NCBI GenBank assembly: GCA_049642385.1
Contig: JBAROU010000154.1
Coordinates: forward strand, 1 to 7,959
Length of the DNA stretch: 7,959 nucleotides
Source: JBAROU01 sp049642385
GTDB taxonomy: Bacteria > Chloroflexota > Dehalococcoidia > DSTF01 > RBG-16-68-14
Direction of reading: 5' to 3'
A program made the position numbers and the translations under genes. Every line of letters starts with the position of its first letter. Position 1 is the stretch's first letter. The notes under the pieces were generated by a model, which was not told where the DNA came from, did not search any database, and worked only from the letters and a program-made list of their open reading frames with translations. Shown piece by piece: positions 1 to 6,236 of the stretch.

Positions 1-114
1 CCCGTGAAAGTAGAAGACTGGTGTTCCGGCTGGGTCGCCGTACTCAGCGTAGCTGAGCTTTCGACCGTCGCTGAGCTGGATGGTCCCGTCGCTGTTGGCG
101 TTTGCTGCGATATC
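1..114 (-). pseudogene. alpha/beta hydrolase N-terminal part, start codon missing, runs off the window
   Basis: On the minus strand from 114 to 1 the frame reads DGTIQLSDGRKLSYAEYGDP and then AGTPVFYFHG. This is the standard opening of alpha/beta hydrolase fold esterases/hydrolases, with first beta strands leading to the oxyanion-side HG at the window edge. The rest, including the nucleophile elbow, lies outside the window. A TGA at 117-115 closes the frame upstream, and no ATG, GTG or TTG occurs between it and the conserved region, so no normal start exists here. The family usually starts 10-20 residues before the LSDGRKL-like segment. The 5' end therefore seems to have been lost or replaced where the mobile element begins. 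An unusual start codon (ATC at 111-109) cannot be excluded. The family assignment is fairly sure; the pseudogene status less so. Confidence 0.65.
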
Positions 115-126
115 TCATCGTAGCGC

Positions 127-147
127 ACGGCCGGTCGCCACGGCCGT
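127..147. repeat. perfect 7-bp inverted repeat downstream of the primase gene
   Basis: ACGGCCG at 127-133 and CGGCCGT at 141-147 form a perfect stem with a 7-nt loop, 56 bases past the primase-helicase stop codon. It could act as a transcription-ending hairpin for the leftward operon, but there is no T-tract after it on the minus strand. It could also be a recombinase arm site at the element edge, since it sits just outside the truncated hydrolase. Its function is unproven. Confidence 0.35.
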
Positions 148-202
148 CCCGCAAGGGTAGAGACCGACGCTATGGCCTGATCGTGACATCCGGCCCGCTA
201 CT

Positions 203-3200
203 TCACCCTGTGCGCTTAAGCTTCGCCCGCTTCCACGCTGCCACCGCCTTGGTGGCGCACTCGGAGCACTTCTGGCAACGCGGCACCAGCTTGCCGCAGC
301 CGCCGCGGCAGGGCGTCCGGCCATCGGCGTCGGCGGGCAGACACTCCAAGGGAAGCGGCGGACGGGTAGGGGAGGACGCGTTCGTCCCGGTTTGGGGAAC
401 GTGGTTCATACCCTTATTAAGAAGATCTCTTTTAGGGGTATGCACCGGTGTCCCAAGTACCTTCGTCACCGTCGCCTTGTTGGCGCCCGCCGCCTTCGCG
501 ACGCCCGTCACCGTGAGCCGCTCTCCCCGCCTGCGCAGCTCCTCGACCGCCAGGGAGATGCGCAGCTCCGCGTCCTGGTGTCGCTCCTCGTTCACGTCGC
601 GCCGCTTCGACTCCATGCGCAGCTCGTCGACCCGTAGGCCGGGCAGCGCGTGGTTGGTGTGGAGCACGAGCCGGACGTGGCTTCGGCGGGCAGAGGTGCC
701 GTCAAGCATCGGTTGCTGCTCTTCCACCATGAGGAGGCGAGCGCGGTGAATGACCTGCGTGATCTCGTCGTCTCGCGTCGCGCGCAGCAGCGCCGAGACC
801 CTCGGGTCGGCGAAGTCCACCACGTCCACCTCGTAACGCTGGTCGCCGAAACCGCGCGGCGCGAGGAGGAGTGTGCCGGAGATGGGCTCCTCGCCGTGGT
901 GGAGCGCCTGGGCCAGGAAGACGAGGTCGTCGCCCGGCGGCATCGGCCGGCCGACGACGTGGAGCCGCTCTACGTCGGCGACCGCGTTCAGGCCGCGGGA
1001 ACCGCCGAAGGTGAGCACCTGGCTCTCGGCGAAGCCCAGCTCCAGCAGGCGGTCGCGCTGGTCACGAAAGCAGACAGCCGCCTCGCGATTGGAGCCAGCG
1101 ACCGGGAAGCGCTCCCGCTCCGCCGCCACCTCGACGAGCACCGCGTTCATGCGTTGCTCGTCGCGCAGCACGACGTGGCCGTTGGTCGAGGTCGCGTACT
1201 GAACCACAGTGACGCTCTCCGGTAGGCGGACATCCGCCGCCACGTCGGGCAGCCGCTCGTGCAAGCTCGTCAAGTGATCGACCAGTGCGTCGACCGGCGT
1301 CGCCTCCAGCACCAGCATCGCCATCTCTGCCGCCGGCGTCTCGCCTTCGTGGTTCGTGACGTGTCGTTTGAGTTCGAGGACCTCCACGCCTGCGGCATCG
1401 AGGCGGATGCGGCTGTTGAACGGCTCGCTTCGCTCGAAGGCCGGCAGCTCCTCGCGTAGCGCCTCGAACAGGCTGAGGATCGTGGCGGGCGGCGTCGCTG
1501 CTATGTCCTCGACTTCGAGCACGGAACCCTTCGCTTTGCGCTCACCCGGTTTCGGGAGCGTACCGCTCTCGGGAAGGGCCTCGATCAGCTCGGCGATGTT
1601 CTGGTCGTACCGGCGCGCCGTCTTTGTCAGGTGGTCCCACACGGCCGACCCGAACAGGGCGGGCCCAGGTTTCCCGTCTTCACGTCTCGGCGCATCGGTG
1701 ACCGCGTGCTCGACGATAGTGAGGAGCCGTCTCGCGGGCAGGCGGCGCTTGCCCCGGAGCTGTTCCAGTGAACGAGCGAGCACCTCGCGGTCCAGGCGGT
1801 GGCGGGCGATGAGCGATCGGAGTAGATCCGCGTCGTCTATGACAAGGAGCTTCCCGCCACGGAGGAAGTGGAGGTTGAAGAGCTGCTCCGCCGCGCCCAC
1901 GCGCGCGCCAACCGACTCGAACTGGCGCCAGTAGGCGCAGGCGTCGCGCGCCGGGCAGCGGGGCTTCTCTCGCGTGCCGCAGGCGAGCCGCTCCACGTCG
2001 TGGCCCGCCTCGCCCAACGACCGGACGACGTCGATCCGCTCGCAGTTGTCTTCGTGCCGCCCTGCGATGGGCGCGTATCCGAACTCCGCCGCCACTTCGC
2101 GCGCCAGCCTGGTCGTGCCGACGAGCACGCGCGCCGGCATGCGGGCTCGCTGGATCGCCTGGCCAGCCGCCGTGGTCTTGCCCGCGCCCGGCGGCGTCCG
2201 CACCAGGAGCGCCTTGCCTGCGTTGCGCGCGGCGTTCGTTACGAATTGCCCGACGGCGCGGGAGGTGAGCAACCGCGCCTCCGCGATGGTGGTTCCCTGC
2301 GCGACCGGTCCCAGAGCGAGCGTCTGCCTCGGTGTGCGGCGCTGGCCGATCTCGGGAGGAGGGAAGTGGACCCGTCTGATACGCGGGCGGCCGCCCGCGA
2401 GGAAGAGATCGTCCAGCCCCTTCGGGCCGCCGACGTCCCCTCCTTCCCAGACAGCGAGATGGACGGGAAGTCCCACCCGGTAGAGCGCCCTAAGCCAATG
2501 CTCGCGGGCGCGGTCGGTGTTGGCGTTGTCCTCCTGGTCGAGCGCCACGATCACCCGCGCTGGGCCAAGCCGTCGGATCGCCTCGATGTGCTCAGGGAAG
2601 AGCGCCTGCCCGGCGAGGGCGAAGATCCAAACACCGGCGAGGTGGCTCGCTACGTTCGCCTTCGTCGCGCCTTCCGTGACGTACAGGTCGGCGGCGGCCT
2701 GGTCCAGCCCGCTGACGTGGTAGATCTCGGCCAGCCGCGCGCCTCGGGCCGTGAGATACTTGCCGCCCAGGTACTTCACCTGCAGGCCGGTGCTGCGGCC
2801 TTCTTCGTTCTGGTAGGGCACGATGTACCCATCGTGATCGGGCCACGTCGACCAGAACCCGAGCCGGCTGTTCTTGTCCGTGAAGCCGGGGCAGCGGCGG
2901 AGCCGCTCCTCGCCGAACTGCGCGATCATCTTGCGCAGGAACGCGCTGCGCTCCGTGCCGCGGCAGGGGAGGGAGCGATAGCCCGCGGCATGCGCTGCAT
3001 CCGATGACAAGCCTCTACGGGTTAGGTCGGCGAGGGCAGGGGAGCGGAGTTCGAGCAGGTCGATTGCGTGCGAGTAGATCGCGTGCCGCTCGTCGATGGG
3101 CGGCGTCTCGCGTCGGGGCTCGTCGCCGTGCGCGGCCGGGCCGTTCGTCGCTGAGCGCCAGCCGTGCTGGGTACCGCAATCGCACCATCCGAAGAGACGG

Positions 3201-3433
3201 TGCTTGTAGGCGGGCGGGCTCTTGGTGATGTCGAGCGGGACGGACCCGGCGTGCTCATCCCGCGTGCAGTAAGTGACCCGATCGAGCGTGAAGCCGGCGC
3301 AGCGTACGCCGCGGTGCTGGGGTAGGGCAGGGTGACCACCGCAAACGGGACAAAGGTTGTCGCGGCTGTGGCGCCCGAGGCCCCCACGCGCGCTTTCGTG
3401 TTCCGCCTGCGCCGCTCCCGTGTACAACGACAA
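203..3433 (-). CDS. TOPRIM primase fused to SF2 helicase with putative Fe-S cysteine cluster (mobile-element replication protein)
   Basis: 1076 residues counted from TTG 3433. A second TTG at 3427 sits at a better distance (8 nt) from the GAGGGAG Shine-Dalgarno at 3436-3442. Domains in order: a cysteine-rich N-terminus (CPVC at 28-31, C45, C56, WCDC around 83-86) like primase zinc-binding domains; a TOPRIM domain about 248-345 with TEG (E254), VIVALDQED (D299) and KGLDDL (338-343); Walker A PPGAGKTT at 414-421; four cysteines C464, C485, C493, C499; Walker B LLVIDDAD at 529-536; a motif-VI-like QVIHRAR at 893-899; a helix-turn-helix about 958-995; and a terminal zinc ribbon with cysteines 1042, 1046, 1053, 1056, 1059. 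Likely role: priming and unwinding DNA to replicate the element after excision. It lies 88 bp behind the Com-like gene on the same strand. Domain calls come from motifs, not from a search; primase-helicase is a confident class, exact activity is inference. Confidence 0.85.
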   Translation of the reverse strand: MSLYTGAAQAEHESARGGLGRHSRDNLCPVCGGHPALPQHRGVRCAGFTLDRVTYCTRDEHAGSVPLDITKSPPAYKHRLFGWCDCGTQHGWRSATNGPAAHGDEPRRETPPIDERHAIYSHAIDLLELRSPALADLTRRGLSSDAAHAAGYRSLPCRGTERSAFLRKMIAQFGEERLRRCPGFTDKNSRLGFWSTWPDHDGYIVPYQNEEGRSTGLQVKYLGGKYLTARGARLAEIYHVSGLDQAAADLYVTEGATKANVASHLAGVWIFALAGQALFPEHIEAIRRLGPARVIVALDQEDNANTDRAREHWLRALYRVGLPVHLAVWEGGDVGGPKGLDDLFLAGGRPRIRRVHFPPPEIGQRRTPRQTLALGPVAQGTTIAEARLLTSRAVGQFVTNAARNAGKALLVRTPPGAGKTTAAGQAIQRARMPARVLVGTTRLAREVAAEFGYAPIAGRHEDNCERIDVVRSLGEAGHDVERLACGTREKPRCPARDACAYWRQFESVGARVGAAEQLFNLHFLRGGKLLVIDDADLLRSLIARHRLDREVLARSLEQLRGKRRLPARRLLTIVEHAVTDAPRREDGKPGPALFGSAVWDHLTKTARRYDQNIAELIEALPESGTLPKPGERKAKGSVLEVEDIAATPPATILSLFEALREELPAFERSEPFNSRIRLDAAGVEVLELKRHVTNHEGETPAAEMAMLVLEATPVDALVDHLTSLHERLPDVAADVRLPESVTVVQYATSTNGHVVLRDEQRMNAVLVEVAAERERFPVAGSNREAAVCFRDQRDRLLELGFAESQVLTFGGSRGLNAVADVERLHVVGRPMPPGDDLVFLAQALHHGEEPISGTLLLAPRGFGDQRYEVDVVDFADPRVSALLRATRDDEITQVIHRARLLMVEEQQPMLDGTSARRSHVRLVLHTNHALPGLRVDELRMESKRRDVNEERHQDAELRISLAVEELRRRGERLTVTGVAKAAGANKATVTKVLGTPVHTPKRDLLNKGMNHVPQTGTNASSPTRPPLPLECLPADADGRTPCRGGCGKLVPRCQKCSECATKAVAAWKRAKLKRTG

Positions 3434-3521
3434 CTCTCCCTCGCGACAGGGGCCACGGAGGGCACGGAGAAGGCGTGATGCCTGGGCACGAGGGCCACGC
3501 TCTTTGTCGCTCTGCCTTCAG

Positions 3522-3692
3522 TTAGCTGGTCGCCGCTGACTCGTTCTCTGGTTCTCGCACGTTCCTGGTGTGACACCTGGGGCAGGTGATGTCCCAGGGC
3601 CTGGCGAGCGAGTTGGCGAACTTCTTGTTGCAGTTCTGACACCTGGGCTGCCGGTCGGTGCCTCGCGGTCGACTCTGGACTGCGTTGGTCAC
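3522..3692 (-). CDS. Com-like single zinc finger protein, GTG start
   Basis: 56 residues. The start is GTG at 3692-3690, because a perfect AGGAGGTG Shine-Dalgarno (3698-3705) sits 5 nt upstream. The longer in-frame ATG at 3752 lacks such a site. The sequence holds CQNC at residues 18-21 and CPRC at 37-40, followed by HTRN, spaced like the zinc finger of the phage Mu Com family (CxxC, about 15 residues, ITCPRCxTxN). Mu Com binds a hairpin in the mom mRNA and switches on translation of a DNA-modification gene; that role is known for Mu only. Here no mom-like gene is visible, and the next gene downstream is the primase-helicase, so it may control that gene's expression or simply travel with it. 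Beyond the finger the tail (REPENESAATS) is unstructured. Family likeness is good; target and function are unknown. Confidence 0.75.
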   Translation of the reverse strand: MTNAVQSRPRGTDRQPRCQNCNKKFANSLARPWDITCPRCHTRNVREPENESAATS

Positions 3693-3697
3693 GTGCG

Positions 3698-3705
3698 CAC
3701 CTCCT
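3698..3705 (-). promoter_or_regulatory. strong Shine-Dalgarno fixing the GTG start of the Com-like gene
   Basis: AGGAGGTG on the minus strand, 5 nt before GTG 3692-3690. It matches the 16S rRNA tail almost perfectly and decides between this start and the upstream in-frame ATG at 3752-3750. Confidence 0.7.
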
Positions 3706-3803
3706 AACGAATGCGAACCTGCCGCGGGCGCGTTCACGCCACGTTTCTCCACAGAACGAGATAGGCCGAGGGGTCAGGCGGTCGCCCGCAGATTCGAATC
3801 GGG

Positions 3804-3844
3804 TGGTGGAGATATTGGAGGTGGGGCCTCCCCCGTCTCCACCA
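3804..3844. repeat. 41-nt two-tier hairpin in the intergenic region
   Basis: TGGTGGAGA (3804-3812) pairs perfectly with TCTCCACCA (3836-3844). Inside a symmetric 4 x 4 internal loop, GGAGG (3817-3821) pairs with CCTCC (3827-3831) around a TGGGG loop. A 10-bp palindrome, GATTCGAATC, lies just left at 3791-3800. The structure lies about 110-150 bases before the Com-like start codon and 70 bases before the plus-strand ParB-like fragment. It has no T-tract on either strand, so it is not a typical terminator. A leader RNA element, a recombinase or replication-initiation site are open possibilities. Confidence 0.5.
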
Positions 3845-3916
3845 ACTCCAAACTTCTTGCCGCTCCGGGACGGGGTCTGTCGAAGCGCGAGGCGCTGCTC
3901 GTCGATTTGTCACGGA

Positions 3917-3973
3917 ATGGCGAGCATTCAGCCGATCAAGATTCCTGCCGCGCGCTTGAAAGACCTACCCTGG
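3917..3973 (+). pseudogene. probable N-terminal fragment of a ParB-like nuclease-domain protein
   Basis: From ATG 3917 the plus strand reads MASIQPIKIPAARLKDLPW. This resembles the first strand of phage-type ParB/sulfiredoxin-fold proteins, where a pattern like IPLxxLKPxPWNPRRM opens the domain. The frame then leaves the family pattern at 3974, exactly where the copy 1 integrase frame ends on the other strand. The expected next residues (PRRM) are found on the opposite strand at 5013-5002, so this piece may be the missing start of that gene after a rearrangement. No convincing ribosome binding site precedes it. The assignment rests on 19 residues and is tentative. Confidence 0.45.
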
Positions 3974-4078
3974 TTACGTCGTAGACCTTAGAGCTCCAAT
4001 CACCTCGACCACCTTCCGCCAGCTCCCGTCCTCCTCGCCTTCCAGCCGCCTGAGGTACACGCTGGTTCCCCGCAGCGA
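3974..4078 (-). pseudogene. integrase 3' end, copy 1 (catalytic-tyrosine segment only)
   Basis: The minus strand encodes TSVYLRRLEGEEDGSWRKV followed by VEVIGALRSTT and a stop at 3974-3976. The block 4011-4066 matches 55 of 56 bases of the complete integrase at 6785-6840, which contains the active-site tyrosine. Upstream similarity fades by about 4078 (SLRG before TSVY), so the Arg, Lys and His catalytic parts are gone. The C-terminal tail differs from copies 2 and 3, which end in IGV; its last residues may be read-through into neighbouring sequence. It is a non-functional remnant or a displaced attachment-site end. Recognition is by direct comparison with copy 3 in this window. Confidence 0.8.
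4011..4066. repeat. 56-bp direct repeat, left copy (partner at 6785-6840)
   Basis: Identical to 6785-6840 except for T instead of C at 4040. The identity ends sharply at 4010/4011; at the right edge only scattered matches follow. The block codes for the tyrosine-bearing end of an integrase. The geometry (intact gene at one end, displaced 3' end at the other, same orientation, 2774 bp apart) resembles attL/attR of an insertion into a gene's 3' end. Confidence 0.6.
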
Positions 4079-4143
4079 TCCACGGCCTTGACCCTGTGTT
4101 CACCCATGTGCAAGAAAGAGGAGCCGCCAGAGGGAGGGTTGCT

Positions 4144-4428
4144 ATGTACGCAAGACTCGTCAGATTCTCGTTCGCCCCTGGAAAGCACGCCGAGGCTCAA
4201 GCAATGGCCGACAACCTCGCACCCTTGATCGCCTCTCAGTCGGGATGCGAAGGCGTCACGGTGTTCGGCGACGACAGTGATGGCGAATACGGGATATTCG
4301 TGCTCTGGAAGTCGGAGAGCGACGCGAACGCTGCCGCGCAGGTGATCCGCCCGCAGCTGGACGAACACCTCGCAGGTAACATCAAAGGTCCACCCGAGGC
4401 CCGGCTATTCAAAGTCATCTCCACGTGA
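4144..4428 (+). CDS. antibiotic biosynthesis monooxygenase (ABM) domain protein
   Basis: 94 residues, one complete small ferredoxin-like domain. It opens with MYARLVRFSFAPGKHAEAQ and has the SGCEGVTVFGD strand and the EYGIFVLWKS strand typical of ABM-fold dimers. Members include heme-degrading and quinol monooxygenases, but many are small proteins of unknown substrate. No heme-ligand pattern can be assigned here, so the specific reaction is not known. The start is ATG 4144, with AGGGAGG at 4131-4137 six bases before it; the same frame is open back to 4096 but without a ribosome binding site. It is the only well-supported complete plus-strand gene. It lies between integrase fragments, converging on copy 2, and is intact, so it may be cargo or a host gene caught in the rearrangements. 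Confidence 0.85.
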   Translation: MYARLVRFSFAPGKHAEAQAMADNLAPLIASQSGCEGVTVFGDDSDGEYGIFVLWKSESDANAAAQVIRPQLDEHLAGNIKGPPEARLFKVIST

Positions 4429-4453
4429 CACAGCGGCAGGCCGGTGGCGCGGC

Positions 4454-4680
4454 TTACACCCCGATCGCCTCGGCCACCCTCCGCCAGCTTTCGTCCTCGA
4501 CGCCCTCCAGCCGCCGGAGGTACACGCTGGTCACCTGCAGGCTTGAGTGGTCGAGGAACGCTGACACTTGCTCGACACTGTCCCCCGCGTCCCGCCTGAG
4601 CTTCGCCGCCGAGTGCCGCAAGATGTGCACTCCCGACGGCGGCAGCCCGGCCTTCTTCAGGTAGCGCCGCAGGTTGGCGC
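4454..4680 (-). pseudogene. integrase 3' end, copy 2 (C-terminal catalytic part)
   Basis: From 4679 the minus strand encodes 74 residues matching residues 240-313 of the complete integrase, starting ANLRRYLKKAGLPPSG and ending EAIGV with stop TAA at 4454-4456. It keeps HILR (catalytic His and Arg), LDHSS (His) and TSVY (nucleophile), but lacks the first catalytic Arg and the Lys. Similarity to copy 3 stops abruptly at 4679/4680. Beyond that point the frame continues into ParB-like sequence, giving an accidental 99-codon fused open frame from 4753. Against copy 3 I count 36 differences in 226 aligned bases with no gaps; the first 59 residues are identical in protein, so the changes there are silent. 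Confidence 0.85.
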
Positions 4681-5013
4681 ACCCCAAATGTAGCCACCAT
4701 CTTGCGACAAGGTCAGGTGGAGATCGCTGACCGAGCGTAAGGTCTGCGACCAATTGGGCCAGCAGCTCCCTGGTCCCACTCGCCCGAGATTTTGTTCAGG
4801 GCAAGGTTGAGCAGCTTGGCCTGCTCTGCGCTCAGGTCGACGTAGACCACGAGGACGGCCTTCAGAGCCCAGCTTCGCGCGGCAAGCAAGCTCCGGTGGC
4901 CAGCCTCGCCATTCCGTCATCGTGACGGACGATGATCGGATCCACCAGTCCCGAACTGCTGGATGCTGCGCGTGAGCACATCATGCCTCATCGCCGGGAC
5001 GCATTCGCCGGGG
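4680..5013 (-). pseudogene. ParB-like nuclease-domain protein, truncated and broken by several frameshifts
   Basis: Read in changing frames on the minus strand: PRRMRPGDEA (5013-4984), MRHDVLTRSIQQFG (4991-4950), LVDPIIVRHDDG (4948-4913), GHRSLLAAR then VVYVDLSAEQAK, LLNLALNKISGEWDQ (4901-4770), ELLAQLVADL (from 4768), and probably SDLHLTLS. Together these follow the ParB/Srx fold order of phage-type ParB and DNA-methylase-linked proteins: the SIxxFGxVxPIxVR strand, the GHRxLLAA box, the VDLSxEQ strand and the LALNKxxGEWD helix. At least four frame changes are needed; one is a single extra base at 4769. The 3' end is cut at 4680 by the copy 2 integrase fragment. The usual N-terminus is absent here; a candidate lies at 3917-3973 on the other strand. 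It is clearly non-functional. Whether the parent bound DNA for partition, or accompanied a methylase, cannot be told. Confidence 0.8.
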
Positions 5014-5045
5014 CCTCCCTCTTTGCGATCCCGATCAGTCAACGC

Positions 5046-6236
5046 TCAGGCGATCCTGGCCTTGAGCATAGTAATCCGGTTGTAGCTGGCCTCGATGCGC
5101 TCAGCCGAAATAGCGCCCGAGTCGATGGCTGCGCGGATGACTTGCATGGCCCGGGTGGCGACGCCTTCTTCGTAGACGGAATTGTTGGCAATGGCGATGA
5201 TATCGACGCCAGCAAGGACAGCGAGGCGAATGGCGTCTTCGAACCCGTAACGGTCGCTGATGGCGCGCATCTGCATGTCGTCTGAGATGACAACGCCCTG
5301 GAAGCCGAGTTCGCCTCGGAGAACGCCGTCGATTGTGGCGAACGAGAGCGTGGCGGGGAAGTCGGGATCAAGGTTGGCGTTGAAGATATGGGCCGTCATC
5401 ACAACGTCGGCTTGGCTGGCCGCGATGATGTTGGCGAAAGGCTCGAGTTCTATGTGTGACCAGGTGTTCGTGACGTCGACGAAGCCGAGGTGAGAGTCGC
5501 CGGTCGAGCTACCGTGACCGGGGAAGTGCTTCAGGGTGGCAAGGATGCCGGCGTCGTGATGGGTGCGGATCTCCTCAAGGGCATGGCGGGTGACGACATT
5601 CGGGTCGGCTGAGAAGCTGCGATCGAGCGCACCAATGATCGGGTTACTGGGGTTGACGTTGAGATCGACGACTGGTGCGAGGTTGAGGTTTATGCCAGCG
5701 GTGCGGAGCGTGCTGGCGATGGTCTGTGCGTTCTCACAGGTGAGATTCAGATCGTCGCGTCGACCGAGCTCACCTTCGGAGAGTGTCGCGGGGAAGCCGT
5801 GGGTGGGACCCAGACGCGCGACGTTGCCGCCCTCCTGATCCACCGCGACAAGGACGGGCGGCGGCGAGGAGAGCGCCTGAAGCTCGGCGGTCAAGTTGGC
5901 GAGCTGGTCGGGCGATTGGACGTTCCGGATAGCGGAGCCGGTAGGTACGTCAGTATCAAAGAGGACGGTGCTGCCCAGGTGGTGGGAGAGATCGGCCGCA
6001 ACTGGATCATCGGGGCGCACGGTGAGGCCGCGAAAACCCACCATCACCATCTGAGCGATCATCTCGTCGAGAGCGACCGTAGCGGCGGGCGTCCGTGAAG
6101 GCTCAAGGGTCGGCATTGGCGTGGCGGATGACGTCGGTGAAACCGGGCGTTTCGTGTTGGAGCAGGCAGCAACGATGGTGGCGAGGCTGGCCATGCCGAG
6201 GAAGGCGCGACGCGAGACGCGGGGAGAGCAGCCCAC
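5046..6236 (-). CDS. family 3 glycoside hydrolase, NagZ-like beta-N-acetylhexosaminidase lipoprotein
   Basis: 396 residues. The N-terminus combines a twin-arginine-like SRRAFLG (8-14) with a lipobox IVAAC (Cys25), then a Ser/Thr/Pro-rich linker to about residue 52, so export and membrane anchoring are likely. The catalytic domain fills the rest: VAVDQEGG (130-137) binds sugar; KHFPGHG (236-242) with DSH (247-249, His249) carries the Asp/His acid-base dyad special to NagZ; VVISDD (315-320) holds the nucleophile, probably Asp319. NagZ enzymes remove GlcNAc from muropeptides during cell-wall recycling; Gram-positive-type members act outside the cell, as here. The start is GTG 6236; an in-frame TAA at 6242-6240 rules out anything longer. 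There is no Shine-Dalgarno, but a promoter -10 ends 5 nt before the start, so the message is probably leaderless. The gene is intact and ends 33 bp before the ParB-like remnant. Confidence 0.9.
   Translation of the reverse strand: MGCSPRVSRRAFLGMASLATIVAACSNTKRPVSPTSSATPMPTLEPSRTPAATVALDEMIAQMVMVGFRGLTVRPDDPVAADLSHHLGSTVLFDTDVPTGSAIRNVQSPDQLANLTAELQALSSPPPVLVAVDQEGGNVARLGPTHGFPATLSEGELGRRDDLNLTCENAQTIASTLRTAGINLNLAPVVDLNVNPSNPIIGALDRSFSADPNVVTRHALEEIRTHHDAGILATLKHFPGHGSSTGDSHLGFVDVTNTWSHIELEPFANIIAASQADVVMTAHIFNANLDPDFPATLSFATIDGVLRGELGFQGVVISDDMQMRAISDRYGFEDAIRLAVLAGVDIIAIANNSVYEEGVATRAMQVIRAAIDSGAISAERIEASYNRITMLKARIA

Noticed and set aside
43..57. CTCAGC-GTA-GCTGAG perfect inverted repeat.
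   Set aside because: It lies inside the conserved hydrolase coding segment (KLSYAE) and is explained by its codons.
1868..3007. A 379-codon open frame on the plus strand, and several other long plus-strand frames between 100 and 3000.
   Set aside because: They are antisense to the primase-helicase, whose motifs are unmistakable. Their composition is Arg/Ala/Pro-rich without any family signature, as expected for shadow frames in GC-rich DNA.
3791..3800. GATTCGAATC looks like the T-loop of a tRNA (TTCGAATC), suggesting a tRNA attachment site.
   Set aside because: The base before TTC is A, not the G needed to pair with C61. The flanks do not form a 5-bp T-stem, and no acceptor or anticodon arm can be built on either strand. 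It is a plain palindrome.
4000..4368. A 122-codon minus-strand frame across copy 1 and the ABM gene.
   Set aside because: It is antisense to the ABM gene over most of its length and reads the integrase remnant in the wrong frame.
3912..4915. A 13-bp inverted repeat, ACGGAATGGCGAG at 3912-3924 and its complement at 4903-4915, as the possible crossover site for the proposed inversion.
   Set aside because: Inverting between these points does not reconnect the two ParB-like pieces; the needed breakpoints are near 3974 and 5013. The match is probably chance, or shared ParB-like codons.
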